From the NCBI GenBank assembly GCA_022747635.1, contig JAKTNV010000002.1, positions 62,001 through 126,000 of the forward strand: 64,000 bases of DNA, read 5' to 3'. This DNA is from Hetaerina americana (taxonomy: Eukaryota; Arthropoda; Insecta; Odonata; Calopterygidae). The translations under genes and the position numbers were made by a program. The notes beneath the pieces are model-generated. The model searched no databases. It was not told where the DNA came from and saw only the letters and a list, made by a program, of their open reading frames with translations. Every line of letters begins with the position of its first letter. The stretch's first letter is position 1. Below, piece after piece: positions 10,780-24,101 of the stretch.

Positions 10780-13700
10780 TTACAGCACCACCAGGTTTTA
10801 ATATGTCTTATTGACTGAAGGTTCACACTAACTTTTTGGATAGGCCATAACTCACTTTCATGACCACTAGTTAAGTTCAAAAGCGACCTTAACACACCTC
10901 AATAACCAACAGAAAATGTCAGTACAGTTAAAATACCCACATTCACTAATGAGCAATCTTACTTGTCTTTAAAATTGGATTTATCGGGAATCTCCCAGTT
11001 AAGTTAACGTTCACCGTAAATAATGACTGGATGTCATGGGACATTAAAAAAGGTATACGAGAAAGAAAATTATCCCCACGAGTCTCAATTCTTGGTAGTT
11101 TTGCATTTCTACCTTGTTCTGATAAAAATAATGTTAAAGTGTGATACTAAGTTATAATTACAATGTTTGCTTGAAATCCAAGGGAGCTTTTAAATAGCTT
11201 TGGTCCTCAGTTCATGCCATAAGTTTGAGCAATAATGGCTCTGCTTTTTTGCAAATACATGTAATTAAAAAAACATTTGCAAGCTGGGGAGCTAGCTTCC
11301 CAACAGGTGAACTGTGGCTCAAAAAATTCTTACACAGACAACTTACGTTATATGATGTATAATAAAGTTAGTTTTCACCATTTTGGTAGTCGTTTACATC
11401 TTTGGAAAATTCTTACCCTGGCATTCCATCATTGAATGAAGCACACTTGAACATAGAAGGCCGAGTAACATCTCTTAGAAAAGTTTATTTACTCTAAGGC
11501 TAAATGGCGTGCCATTCAAAACTACAGCTATTAGCATTAAAAATTAAGTGATTTTCTGAATTTGACATCCATATTCCTTGATAAGGATATAAATTCAAAG
11601 GAAAGGTAATCAACATTCTTAAACATCCTCCTGAACTTTCTCACAACCTTCCTTTCATCCTCATCATGTGCATTTCCTCTTTTGCACAGACAACCAGTCT
11701 TCACTCAATCTTTCCCTAGTGACAATTTCAGGCCTTGTTATGGTATAGTCTTTCTCAGTAAATTCAATGTAAGATAATGAGTAACTTTCATACTTTAATT
11801 AACTGTGACCAAGTGATGCCATACCATTCATTATTTTCTTGATTTTTGGATTCAGATTCCTGGCAGAATTTTCATAGGGCCAAGCCATTGTTTTTAGTCT
11901 ATACTGCAAGTATTTCCAAATTGGTCTTCCCACAAAACTGTGAACTATGGGTTTTCCTTGTTACTAGCAAATAATGAGACCTATTATAAGATTTTGTTTT
12001 ATGGGAATGTTTTGATAGCCTCTATTCCTAATTAAAAAAAAATTATTTCTCCCCTCCAAGGACCTTGCACATGACTTTATTTGCCACAGTTAATTTCCCC
12101 TGCCTATCCCTTAACTGTCTACTAACTGATTTTGAAGATATAAGAACATTTGAGGGATGTGGAACCTGTTACTGAGCAAGGTGGTGTTGTGTGACTTCCA
12201 GTCATATTTTGAAAGGCTGTTTTTTTGACAAACACTGTGTCCATCATTTGAATTTTACCAAGTAAATTTTCTATGTAAATACAAAACAATTGTTACCAGT
12301 AAAAAAATGAAAGATTTAATAAAAGATCGTTTAATGGAAAACTGTGTAATACAAAATAGGAATGGAGTTGCAAATAAATTAATCTAGTCTTTTTATCTAT
12401 ATGAGACTTTTCCCCTCCCTAGGTTGAGGATGGTATTTATGAGCAGGTTAAAGGTCCACCAGTGATGGAAAAAATGAGAGTGCCAGTACCGTACAGAAGG
12501 ACCCCTTAAACAGTAGATTTTCTGCGGTTGCCAAGTTCCTGGGACCAGGTTTCAAACGCATCTTAAGTGAGACAGCCTCTTCAGCATTGTGATTTAAATT
12601 GGTTTAACTGTATTGCCATTGTTCACAGGACTTTGATAGCCTAGCCTCTTTTGGCCATTAGACACTAATTTCTGCACAAATCAATAATCAACCAAACTTC
12701 AAAGTTTAACAGGACATCAGGAGATAGAATTATTAAATAAGGCTAAAAAAAATCTTTTATAATGGGATTTAATAGAATCCAAACAATCTTTGGGTTGGTT
12801 GAATGACTGGAACTGATTAGGTCTTTCCCAAGGAATAATTTGATTTGGTCCACTCTCACATTTTTTCCCACTCTTCTTTTGATTTCAAATACCCTACGAT
12901 TTCAAAAATTCTTAATTCCAGAGCTTTCCGCAATTCCACCTTGCATAATTAAATGGAAAGCCAAATGGATTTCCACATTGATTACTTGATATGCCTTTTC
13001 TTTTATTTCTTCTCCACACCATTTATTCATAATTTCTCTTGTCTATTATGCATTTATAATTACATTTTTTGTTTGGACATCCACGTCATTAATTATTCAT
13101 GACGAAAGCTTGGAATTGATATTCTGAAGGAATACTTTCCATCAAAACAATGAAAACCTCCCAAAAGATACTCAAATTTAAAAATGAAGTTTTAATCATT
13201 CCGATATTCATAATAATGAAATCATTATCCTTTTGAAGCTCAAATACAAGACATACAATAGTATTTTAGCTTGAGGTATGAATGTGCAGTAGGAATAGTA
13301 AATGTTCTCCCCATCAGAAGATTATAATTAAGTATATTTTAACCAAATTAAGAAAGTTACCACTGAGGATTAATTCAAATGAAAAAATGCTTTTACAATG
13401 GACTTCTTGGAGCATAAGAAATAGCGAGGTAAATAATACAACTTGTGGCTCAGCAGATAGAAGACTCAAAAGTAGAGAACTTCATCATTGTAACTTAAAA
13501 ATGTAAATTACAGGCTGGGTAAACGTGGAAATCAGGAGATAACAAATTTAAAAAAAGGTTTCCACAATCATCATGGAATCATCATATCAACAGGATATCA
13601 TCGAAAAGGAACAATTCTCGATACTAAATTTCTAAGAGGAAGGCATTTATCACAGTCCATTACATATTTGTGACAAGATACGGAGGGCAAGGCTTAAAAG

Positions 13701-16700
13701 CCACCATCCTCATCCAATTAAAAGAAATTAATTCACCAACATAAAATAACATCAGGGAACACCAATGAAATTACCATTAATGCAGATGTTGGTCGACCTT
13801 CCCAGCGAGCTTTCATTCTCCATTCTCGAAGGTTCCTCATTCCAAGTCTCCATTACAGATGCTCTTTCAACAAATCATTTTAATTATTAATAACCTGTAC
13901 TAAATTAGGAGCATAAATAATCTAATTACAAATGCTAAGTAAATGAATGTTGGACTTTAATATCTTTAAACGCCTAATCAAGCATTAGGGCGCCAAAAAG
14001 AACATTCACAAATTGACAACAAATAGCATTGGTTTAATTGGCCGTTTGCCATTGAGTAAATTAGGATTGCTTACAAATTAGAGATTTACTATACTTCATA
14101 ACGGTGAAAAGTATATTAAATACATCAGTTTTATGGACTGATCTGTTAGATTAAGACCTTCACTGAGTGACACTTAGATGTGTCTAACGAGCAATCAGGT
14201 TAATAAATATTGCTGTCTTAATTCCGCTTATATTCAATGAATAGAAATATCGCCCACTCTAAAATGGCAGGATTGCATGCCATAATAATTATTACGCTTC
14301 GTTATTGTTTTATGTGTAACTATGAGGGCGCGATAACCATTATTGCTATAGGAACGTAAAATTACTTTTAAAACGCATAACTCGAATAAAATTTGACACG
14401 ACCCCTTAATATCTTATATATATTTATTCAAACTGGGAATGATATATCGGCAAAAACCATATTAAACCAGCAATTACTAAGGATGTAACTTAAAAAAAGA
14501 ACCGTTCATAAAAACGACTCCTCGACACCATTCGTTTACGATTCAAAAAGAACGAACCTTCGCTATTTCACTAACAATAACTTGTGACCTATCACTGAAC
14601 CACGGTGTTCATGAAATGATGATCAAAAACGAAGGACCTATGCATTACGGAAAATGCGTATTGTGCCTAGTTAAGTGGCATTTGCTTTGAGGGAAGAAAA
14701 ATTTCTTTAACTTGCTTGGTAAAAATGTTTTGAAGAAGTCTACTCATTCTGACAACTTCAAATCGCAATAATTATAAGTCCACTACGATATCATAAGGCA
14801 AAATTTTCAATTCTTACAGGGCCCTTATTCATCCAACATTTCCCTATTTTGACCATTTGCCAAGGGCGTTGACAGTGAACTGCTCCCGGGATTTAGTCGT
14901 ACTACTAACTAGAAATTGGAGTACATTTAAATGGGTTTATACGAGAGGTCGATCATAAAATGAAAAGCTTTACGAGGCTAAATTTACAAAGGCGCTGAAA
15001 GTGTTAATCCTCTGGATTACAATGTACGAAGACACAGCTTAACGCATTAATAATTTTGTCCGAGGAAAATAGCAATGAATAAATGTGCCATATAACATCA
15101 AGATTTCATTTGCGTAATTTACCTGGTAAAATAAAGTACTTCTAGGTTAGTATGGATTAATTATTGGTTATGGCATTATGAAATCACGATATGTAGACAA
15201 ATTAATACGCTTATGATTTTACATGACGATATAATGTCTATGATAACGTGATGATAGTTACGCGGTATCTTAATGACCAACTAAACTAGAAAACTTATTT
15301 GTAACAGAAATATTCTTTTAAGAGGTATTAACAAACCAATTTAAATGGCAGGATATTAACATTATTTAATCATGCAATCGACTTTCGTCAATTCACAAAC
15401 ATCCACGAGAAAATTTTGAATTTAAGCTTTCAATTACTCATTTCATATTTCCCCGACAAGATATTGCCCAAGCTTCGTATGCTGACCTTAATAATCGTTC
15501 ATACTGAATGTGGCTCACCATGGTAACGTATTCATTTCGACGATCGAGTCATTGACATGAACCAAATCACATGAATCGAATCATTAAAATAATTGAAAAT
15601 CCCATCTCAATTACTACGATGTTCGTTCATATTTTTAGTGAAACATGCGATGTATATTTGGACTGTACGCGGATAGATTCATGTTCACCTTCTTAGTACT
15701 TACAGTAATTCTCTATAAGTCTAAAAATTGAATTATATCCTGTCTACAGATACCAAACGTTTTCTCCGAGGACGTTTGATTCAATTTCTCGTTCTTCGGG
15801 TTCTTCCTTTGTTACTGAGGCAACGTGCCAACACACTCCTTCCACCAGATGTCTCCTCCTTTATCTTCGGTTTCGCCTCAATACTAACGAAACGTAGTGA
15901 CATGTGCGGACTGGCGGGGTGGAACCAAAGTAGCAATACATATACATACGTAGTTTCACCAATAATTTAAAAAAATAAAATATTTTGTTCCGTAATCTCC
16001 AATTTCAATTAAAATTACATATTACCTGCGGCTATTTATGAACAATGATGTTGAAATTAGCACTTTCTTCCCTACCCTATTGATTACATGGAGCATCTTC
16101 TCCCACATTAAGATCTTTATTACACGCTTGTTTTGATTGAGAAACCCGCTCAGAGATGGCGATGTTTTATAGTGAATCCTTAATGTAGTTACACTTTAAA
16201 TTGATAGATGATATTCCATCATTTCTTTTCTTTGCCTTGATATTAATTTGGTGTACTGTGTTCACCGTTAATATTATTTATAACACAAAATTTATTATCC
16301 AAGTGATATAGACAAAGTCAATAAAAACCAGGGACCTAGAGGAAAATTTAATGGAATATATTTTGTTTTGTAATATCACCAAAAGTTAACACAAGAAAAT
16401 AACATTGTATAAATAATTTTAAATAAATCTCGTAAAAGTTAGCTAATGCTGTATCTCAAGTATAAATAAGTAGAACACCGAATGGAAATCCCTTCTGAAA
16501 GTTAATAGAATATTACTCCTCATGATTTACACAGAAACGTATGAAATGAAACCCCATTTCAAATAAATGGCTACAGGACATCATTTAACAAGTCTGCATA
16601 TATTTGTGCCCTTGAAAAACTTAGAGCAAATGCTTAATATAGCTGTTAGAGAAAAATATGTATCTGTAAACAAAAAATGAAACGACCGATAAAACATTTT

Positions 16701-16735
16701 GGATAAGAAATTATATTAAAGCAGCTGAAGGAGTT
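10776..16735. other. 6 kb AT-rich tract without recognisable genes
   Basis: Only short chance frames (for example 13282-13506 and 15728-15970) with no family resemblance. I see no transposon ends, tRNA or long repeat. It lies upstream of the ZAD exon on its strand and could include an intron or promoter of that gene, but nothing in the sequence proves it. Confidence 0.5.
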
Positions 16736-17820
16736 AGGTCAAATAAAAAGATCGAAGGCGGTTCCCATCCTTAAAGATGACTGCAAGAAGGCCAAGAAAG
16801 AGTACGCTACCCTTATAAATAATTCAAAAAAGGCTAGTAATTATTGTTTTATTGAAAATGCCGAAAATAAAACGAGCTATGTGGGATATTGTAAACTGGA
16901 AAACTAAAAGGGACACTGTGGAAAGTATGGTAAACCTAAGGCTAAAAAATGAAAATGGGGACCGAATTTCCGATCCAGAATGTTTTGCTAACTTTATAAA
17001 TACTTAATTTATATACATACCCTAATCCTTAAACAGGCCAAGCCAGTTGTGAATCATGCTGATTTTCAATGGAAAAATCATTTATCCACATTTATTTCTG
17101 TATTTCCTGTCACAGGAAAAGAATTACTGAATGTTGCATGTAATCTTAAAAATAAGCAATGTACTGGAATTTACGATATTCTAGTCACGGTTATTATAAA
17201 ATGTATCAATATTGAAAGGCTTGTTGATTATATTGAATTAATATAATAAATTAACCTTCCACAAAAGGAGAGTTCCCAGACCTGCTTAAAATATATAAAA
17301 CTAAGCCTCTGTTTAAAAAGGGAGACAGGGAAAATGATGGGACTTATCGGCCGATTTCGCTGCTGCCTAATTTCTCCAAAATTATTGAACATTTAATGAA
17401 AGAAAGATTGATATTCTTTATGAAAAAGTTTAAAGTGTTAAATTCAGCACAGCTAGGTTTCCAAGAGGGAAGAAGCTCCAGATCAGCTTCAGCTTGTTTC
17501 ATCAATAATATTGTGCCAGGCTTAGATAATAATGAATTCACTGTGGGAATCTTTATCAATCTCTTTTGAGCCTTTGACTGAGTAGACCACCCGTTGTTAC
17601 TGGAAATAGAAGAACATGGAGGAATAAGGGTAATAGCAAACAGATGGCTTAAATCCTACCTCAAAAACAGACACTAGGTAGTGGAGGTTATAGGTACCTA
17701 CTGCAACAATATATCAAGCAGTTACTTATCCACTACAGAATCAACAAACTTTGGTGTGTGGCAAGAAAGTATTCTTCGTCCCATGCTGGTCTTAATTTAA
17801 ATAAACAAGTCACTACCTAC
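16736..17820 (+). pseudogene. CR1/jockey-type LINE reverse transcriptase, decayed
   Basis: Plus-strand frames with many stops give the blocks of a non-LTR RT in order: NLRLENENGDRISDPECF near 16940, a PISLLPNFSKIIEHL-like block (motif 1) near 17350, LNSAQLGFQEGRS (motif 2) near 17440, and FTVGIFI before a FDCVDH-like block (motif 3) near 17540. A GVPQGSILGPML-like block (motif 4) follows near 17760. It is truncated at the SINE at 17.82 kb, before the catalytic YADD block. Confidence 0.7.
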
Positions 17821-17823
17821 GAC

Positions 17824-18058
17824 TTTTTTTTTCCGCGGTCCGGTACTAAGCCCGACAGCGTGTGAAATTCACACATCAGGTTAGGGGGGCCAGTTCCTGT
17901 CCCTGTGCCGGTTATGGTTTCCCAGGAGGATCTGGTACCTGAAAAATCACATAGCTTGGGTGGAGCTGCAGGTGCCCAGAGAGCCTTGCCCAGGAATCAA
18001 ACCCGGGACCCTCCAATCAGCAGTCCAATACTCTACCCCCTGGACTACTGCGACCCAC
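17824..18058 (-). mobile_element. tRNA-derived SINE (family B)
   Basis: On the minus strand a tRNA-like head reads GTAGTCCAGGGGGTAGAG (A box) and GGTTTGATTCC (B box). A body with GGTACCAGATCCTCC follows, and an oligo-A tail corresponds to the T run at 17825-17834. The 5' end abuts the TA-rich array. The head is tRNA-like, but the body and tail argue for a SINE. Confidence 0.7.
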
Positions 18059-18358
<300 letters not shown>

Positions 18359-18362
<4 letters not shown>

Positions 18363-19585
18363 CTAAAAATTATACATAGTGTGTGTAAAAATAAATACAT
18401 CTATATTGGATGTGTGTGTGTGTGCAAAAATACGAATGCGTTTGAATTTTTCAATTTACATTATATAACGGTCATCGTTATTTTTTTGATTATCTGAACA
18501 TTTTTGTATTGATACCGCACGCGTTATTGATGGAAAAATTTGGTATTTTATGATTTATATTCCTATTTAAATCTTATGTAAGAGTATTAAAATGAAGGAC
18601 ATGGAGAAAATTAAACAGACTGTCCGCTAATTGAATATTGTGTTAGTTTCATATTGGTTTATCTTCACAGAAATTGACATGTTACTCACTTGATCTAATC
18701 AAATTGAAAAACAAACAAACGCAAGATAATATACAAGTACATACACACATGTAAGTAAATATAGCCATGCCAAGTAAAATTATGCCATGAAACAGTATCA
18801 ATGCTTTACAATTGTCTGCCAAACGTAAAAAATTCAAACTGTAAAATATACATTTAACTTAATAACAGCATTCAGGCTGTGGAGTCATTCTAAATAGTAA
18901 AAGAATTAAAATTTAAGTTAATTCCAAAATTTTCCATTACATTTCAACAAATATTCACAAATTAGTCAACATGGCACAAAGCACATTACAATGTAAATGA
19001 AGGGGTATGACAATTTCGGACCAACCTGCAAGTAGAACGAAAATTTTACTAATTGACATTTTCATGCATATCATATGAATTAATTTTTGATCATAACTAA
19101 AGCAAAAAGTGACTCCAGAATTGTTTGATTGGGAATTCTTGTGCAATAAGTTTATTAGTAATGAATCTTATTGCACAACTTACTCAGTTACCTTCAGAAA
19201 GAATTGGTTCCCTAGTCCTTATTCAAAAGCAAGCACGCAACAGGGGGGAATTCGAGACTTTTAGCCATGACATAGGACAGAAATATTTACTTCTTTCGAA
19301 GTTACTGAAATTATATCAGTTAATTTTTTATTCCCAGTTATTCAATTTGGTGGAACACCAACATAAACCCATTAAATGAATGCCATTTTTAGACGCTCAA
19401 AAATTGAATTTATTTCTCAATTGTTGTACGCTATAAGCAGAATTCCTAGCCATAGTTGAGAGTGTTACTGTCAAATGAAGAGCATAGTTTTTCAAAACTC
19501 TTTTGCTAAAAGTCTGGATTTATATATATTGGTATTTTTATTTACATCTCTCTTAATTTGGAATATCCACTTATTACTCACGCCA
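18359..19585. other. no gene seen
   Basis: AT-rich DNA with short chance frames only. Confidence 0.5.
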
Positions 19586-19589
19586 GTGA

Positions 19590-19745
19590 AAAGTATAGTA
19601 GTAGTAGTTTTGAGGGGAGACGACCGACAGCTAAGGTCATTTGCGCCATAGGGGATGGACAGGAAAGGATGAAGGGTGGAGAGAAACCCGGCGTCGGCAT
19701 TAGCCTACTCTTTACGAAAGGCGTGAAAAGTATCAGCAGGTCTAA
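19590..19745 (-). mobile_element. SINE family A, 3' part
   Basis: The minus strand matches the 3' half of the 9.2-kb SINE: GTAGGCTAATGCCGACGCC, then CACCCTTCATCCTTTCC and GACCTTAGCTGTCGGTCG. It ends in a short (ACT)n tail (19595-19608 on the plus strand as TAG repeats). It sits inside or beside the copia-like remnant. Confidence 0.75.
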
Positions 19746-20505
19746 AACATCATCAGTTTTTCTATCTCTTGGCACAATTAAAATTTTTAGTGCATCTTGC
19801 AGTGCTATTACAGTCTCCCCAAAGGGATTCTCAGAACCTCTGAAAGAATATTTATCAAATACACACCTTTCAATATCTTTTTAGGATTGTAAGGATCAAT
19901 TAGATGGCAACCCTTGGTACTTCCAAAATATCCTATAAAAATATACCCTTTGTTCCTTAAATCTAATATCTTATGTGGTTCTTTTGAAACACAACTTCTT
20001 AACTGCTTATTGTAGCCTTAATATTCTGCTCTATAATGCCCATATCAGTTGCCTAATACAATATCTCATTTCCTGCTAGAAAGCCCTGTAAACTTTAATT
20101 CATATATTCTGTGTCATTATCAGTTCTGATGCAATTTATTTTCATGCTTACTGGTATTTCTACCAGTGCCTTAAACTCAGAATTTCTTTAGAACTTCATT
20201 GTTACCTTAAAAAAACTTATGGTTTATTTGAAAACCATCAGTATATCTCCTGTCACATACAAATCACATACCAGATTGTGTCCAAAATATTCATCCTGAG
20301 TTTTCTGTAATAGTTCCCAGAGTATATCATTGATCCATGGTGCCTGGTTTGCCCTAAGTCCTTTACTGTGGTGTCAAATTTGGACATACCTTTCTTTTTC
20401 ATCATCAAGGGCAGAAGGTAAATGTTTGGAAAGATATTTTTTAGGCTATGGTTCATATCACTGTAGTATGACATGAAAATATTGATCAAGTGCCCTGCAA
20501 AGTAT
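19746..20505 (-). pseudogene. copia-like (Ty1) integrase remnant
   Basis: Minus-strand translation gives CIRTDNDTEYMN at about 20107-20142, the block around the second catalytic aspartate of copia integrases. Farther downstream, around 19850-20000, is the C-terminal integrase pattern with STKGCHLIDPYNPKKI and VFDKYSFRGSENPF. Frames shift repeatedly and no reverse transcriptase or LTR was found. This is an old Pseudoviridae-type fragment. Confidence 0.7.
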
Positions 20506-21229
20506 CAAATAAAATATTAGAAAACATAAATATTTTAGAAGAAATACATATTTATTCACATGGAGATATTATATAAGGAAAAGGAATAGGAACGCACATA
20601 AAGGATGGACACAGGAATGGTGGGGAAGGTGGAATCGAGCAGATCAAAAGTTCAAAAAAGCTTCCTTCACTAGAAGTGTAAATATGGATCTTCGACTTGA
20701 CAGGCCAATGACTTTAACAGCTTGAGCTATTGAGGAAATGTAAAATACACTGGATTCTGCAGAGGGTTGATGCAAACTAGTGTCCTGATTCTTTGACCAG
20801 AAGATGGCATTGGGGAGTTATTTCACCCACAAAAGGAGAAATAGACAAGGACACAGAGGAAAGAATAGTAGGGAAAGGAATCCTACAATGTCATTAAGGA
20901 TTTGAAAAGTGCATTTCATGGCATGCATAGCCAGAAGAAGAAAGGAACAACATTTGCCAAATATGATTGCTCTCCCTATGATCCTTTCCTCTTATGCCCT
21001 TGAAATATCTCCTTTGGTGGGTGAAATACCCCTTGAAGAAATACGCATATACATAATGACTGTAATCAAATAACTGGTGATCTCAGATGCTATCTGCATT
21101 GAATTTTAATATCAGCCACCCTTTTAATGAACATCTGTGAAAGCTGTCATCAATGCAGCATAATTTTAACAAATATTTGATGCATCTCTTTAATGATAAC
21201 ATGTTTCAAGTTTGAAGACACCACGTTGT
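20506..21229. other. no gene seen
   Basis: AT-rich sequence with no convincing frame or repeat. Confidence 0.45.
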
Positions 21230-22374
21230 TTATTATTTGTTTGGCAGCCAACAATAGTGAACGTTTTCAGTTAATTTGAGAAAATTGGTCATCGTTACAT
21301 GTGAGACAATACTTTTATTTGAAAGGCCTCAGCCCAACCAATATAAAAGCTGAACTGGATGATACCCTAAGTGAGTCTGCTCCTTCGTTTGCAATAGTAA
21401 AATATTGGGTAGTAGAATTTAAACGAGGCCGTACGAGCTGTCAAGACGAGCATCACATTGGTCGACCAAAGGAGGTGACGACTCCAGAAATGGTGAAGAA
21501 AATCCACAAATCGATACTGGATTATCGTCGACTGAAAGTGCGCGAGCTAGCAGAACCAGTAGGCATTTATAAAAGTGCGGTACATCGTATATTAACTGAA
21601 AATTTGGACATGAAAAAGCTGTGCGGTGGATGTGTGTCGTGTTTGCTCGCACTCGAGCAAAATCAGTGTCGTGAAGATGCTTCAATTGAGGGATTACCAA
21701 AGCTTCACAGGTACAAAGAGAATTTTTGCGCCGTTTCATAATCATGGATGAAACATGGGTCCATTACTTCGCACCCGAGACAAAATAACAATCAAAACAA
21801 TGGATTAAAAAGGGAGAACCGTCTCAAAAGAAGGCGAAGACAGTTTCATTTGCAGACAAGGTCATGGTGTTGGTTTTTTGGGATGCGCGGGAGATATTTT
21901 CATTGACTATTTTGAAAAAGGAAAAACCACTCACGGCGAGTTTTATGCAACTTATTGCAACTTTTGAGCGAAGAAATTGAGCAAAAGCGGCCGCTTTTGG
22001 CTGCAAAGAACGTGTTGTTTCATCAAGACAATGCACCAGCTCACAAATTCGTTATTGCAATGGCCAGAATTCATGAATTAAGGCATGAATTGCTACCTCA
22101 TGCCAGATTTAACCCCCTCGGATTATTTTCTGTTCGCAAACTTGAAAAAATGGCTCGGTGGCCAAAGATTTTCCAAGCGTGAAGAAGTGATGTCGGCAGT
22201 TAATGGCTATTTGAGGAGCAAGAAAGTTTTTATCACAAAAAGGGTATCGAACTTATTAAACATCGCTGGGAAAAGTGGATAGAGCTGAAAGGGGATTATA
22301 TTGAAAAATAAATACATTTTTCGAATTTTTTTTGTTCTATTTGTTGGGTCGGGTACTTATGGAACCACCCTCGT
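21230..22374 (+). mobile_element. mariner transposon, decayed
   Basis: The right end at 22346-22374 is a good mariner terminal repeat, GGTCGGGTACTTATGGAACC followed by ACCCTCGT. The interior is a frameshifted transposase. I could not find the matching left repeat; the leader before 21300 looks degraded, so the left boundary is a guess. Confidence 0.75.
21280..22312 (+). pseudogene. mariner transposase, frameshifted
   Basis: The N-terminal part (21301-21741) reads KGLSPTNIKAELDDTL, VEFKRGRTSCQDEHHIGRP, RRLKVRELAEPVGIYKSAVH and ILTENLDMKKL, the DNA-binding domain. After a frameshift comes IMDETWVHYFAPET (first catalytic aspartate, about 21743). Then come VLVFWDAREI, HQDNAPAHKF in 21955-22182 (second) and TPSDYFLFANLKKWLGG in 22085-22282 (third). 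So all three catalytic blocks survive but in at least three frames. The family is different from the intact 1.8-kb mariner. Confidence 0.85.
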
Positions 22375-23119
22375 TTTATCAAATCAGCTAGTTAGTTCCA
22401 TATCTCGATCTCATGCAGGGTTTCCCTTATTGTGGACTTGGGAACTAAAGAAATGGAGCTTTATGGACCGTGATTCAAAAATATTTTCCGCTTCGAAGTT
22501 TCAAATAGTTAGAGCAGCAGTCAACAGAGAACGCCACTGAGGAAATGTCATTTGTGAGAGCAGGAAGAGGGCCCTGGAGGTAGGGGGACTTTAAGAGCGG
22601 AGGTTGGGACAATGCGTCAACTGATCACGGAATCCAGGAGTCACGAAATGATTTGGTAAGTAGAAGATTTTGAAAGTAGGGCCGGGGACTCGATGCATTG
22701 GAGCAGTTGGAAGTTTTTAAAGTGGGTCCGTTGCAAGGATGAACTTGCCAACGAAGTTTAGCGTCTCTTCCATTCCTCATCCTGTAGACCTACCACTCTT
22801 TCAAGTCAACGATTGGAAAAAAATAAGAAGGATTCTAGGAAATATGGGACTCTCTACGAGTAGCTGGGATAAAAGGGGGGAGATAAAGATCTAATGGTTT
22901 CTGTCGCTTGAAAGCATCTTCAGAAGTCTCGTATAAATGGAAAGAATTAATGCCACGGGCAATAGAAATTTACTATCGTCCATCCTACGAAGGATTCACA
23001 GCCCACTCTGCTTCTGGGCGCCTTCTTGAAAAAAATTATACGACCCAGTAAAAATGTGCCATAAATATGGTCATACATTCATAAATAAATAAATACCCGT
23101 TTTTAACATTCAACGTTGT
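22375..23119. other. no gene seen
   Basis: Short frames only. The last bases form the left flank and ACTT target site of the LTR element. Confidence 0.45.
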
Positions 23120-23123
23120 ACTT

Positions 23124-23933
23124 TGTCGCGTCGCTGGCGACCGGGGTTGGCTGTGCGACCCGCCCCGAAACGCGAGAGCGAGTGAGCAATCTGCCCAGGC
23201 AAGGGCTGGGGTTGCTGGAGAAAATAAACTTCCCTGCCGTTCCGTTGATTACCCCGAAGGGCGTTTATTCCGTCCAGTACAGGATTACAGTAAAGGGGAC
23301 TTTCTCCCAGGGAGAAGGTCGAGTGTCGTTTGCCTGAAGGGCGCGTGGAGTCCGGTGCAGCTCCAGCAGCTGGATGGCGGCCGGGGTCCTGTCCGGCTTC
23401 TGGCTGGTCGCGGGAGCCCGACGGTCCGGCGAGCCAAATAGGGGCAGCCTCGGCACCTCTGCGTAGGGCGTCCTTGGAGAGTCCAGGGGCCGGAGGCGGT
23501 ACTGCGGGGTGGGGCGGCGTCAGGAGACTCAGCACCGGCCACGTAGGAAGGGCGGCCTCGGCCAACCAGGTCCGGTAGTCCTCGCGGGTCGGCGATGATC
23601 CCGGGGTTGTCGTCGGAGGTGCTGGTGGTCGAGTGTCGGAGCGGCGGGGCGGCGTCGCGGCGGGTCGGTCCTTCGTGCGGCGTCGAGCTCGGTTGGCGCT
23701 GGGAGGCGGCGCGGTGGACGCGGCATCCGTCCGGTTGCTTTGGTCCTGGTGAGCGAAAAGCCTGGGGGCGAGGATTTCCTCGCTGCGCCACCAGGTAGCG
23801 TTTGGGGGGGGGAGAGGGAGAGTGCACCTGAGGCGAGGATATCCTCACTGCGCCAACAGGTAGCTTTGGGAGAGCGAGGATGTTCTCACTGCGCTGGCTC
23901 CCTTGGGACTCCCACCCCGTTCTGTCTGTTCGG
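23124..23933 (-). repeat. 3' LTR, distal part (R/U5)
   Basis: Matches 31203-32010 of the other LTR with only a few differences: one G indel in a run near 23513, A/T near 23187, C/T near 23711 and G/A near 23923. On the minus strand it carries AATAAA (rc of 23264-23269), a candidate polyadenylation signal. It terminates in the CA dinucleotide at 23124. Its continuation was displaced to 29643-29962 by the LINE. Confidence 0.92.
23769..23910. repeat. three tandem units with GAGGATATCCTC-type palindromes in the LTR
   Basis: Three imperfect units of about 50 bp, each beginning GCGAGGAT(T/A/G)(T/T/T)CCTC or similar and followed by (A/G)CTGCGCC(A/A)(C/A)CAGGTAGC. The same units occur in the other LTR at about 31847-31985. 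They could be a transcript-level hairpin or protein-binding array; the function is unknown. Confidence 0.75.
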
Positions 23934-24101
23934 CAGTTGGCAGTTGGCAAAATGTCAGTGAGCGCCCGCTCACTGGTGCTTTTCCTCGTTCCTAGCAAGT
24001 AAATGCTATCTACGGGGAGTTATAATTTTGGTGGTGTGTTGTGTAATTAATTGGCCTTATTTATTGTTTGATTTTCTGTAGAAATGCGTTTAATTGAAAT
24101 G

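Noticed and set aside
17985..18058. tRNA gene on the minus strand
   Set aside because: A and B boxes are present, but the sequence continues into a SINE body with an oligo-A tail and the cloverleaf is imperfect; the heads at 7.87 and 9.2 kb were rejected on the same grounds.
23285..23998. Long GC-rich frames in the LTRs (also 29545-30162 and 30518-30946) as genes
   Set aside because: They cross element junctions or run antisense to gag, have no motifs, and reflect GC-rich composition.
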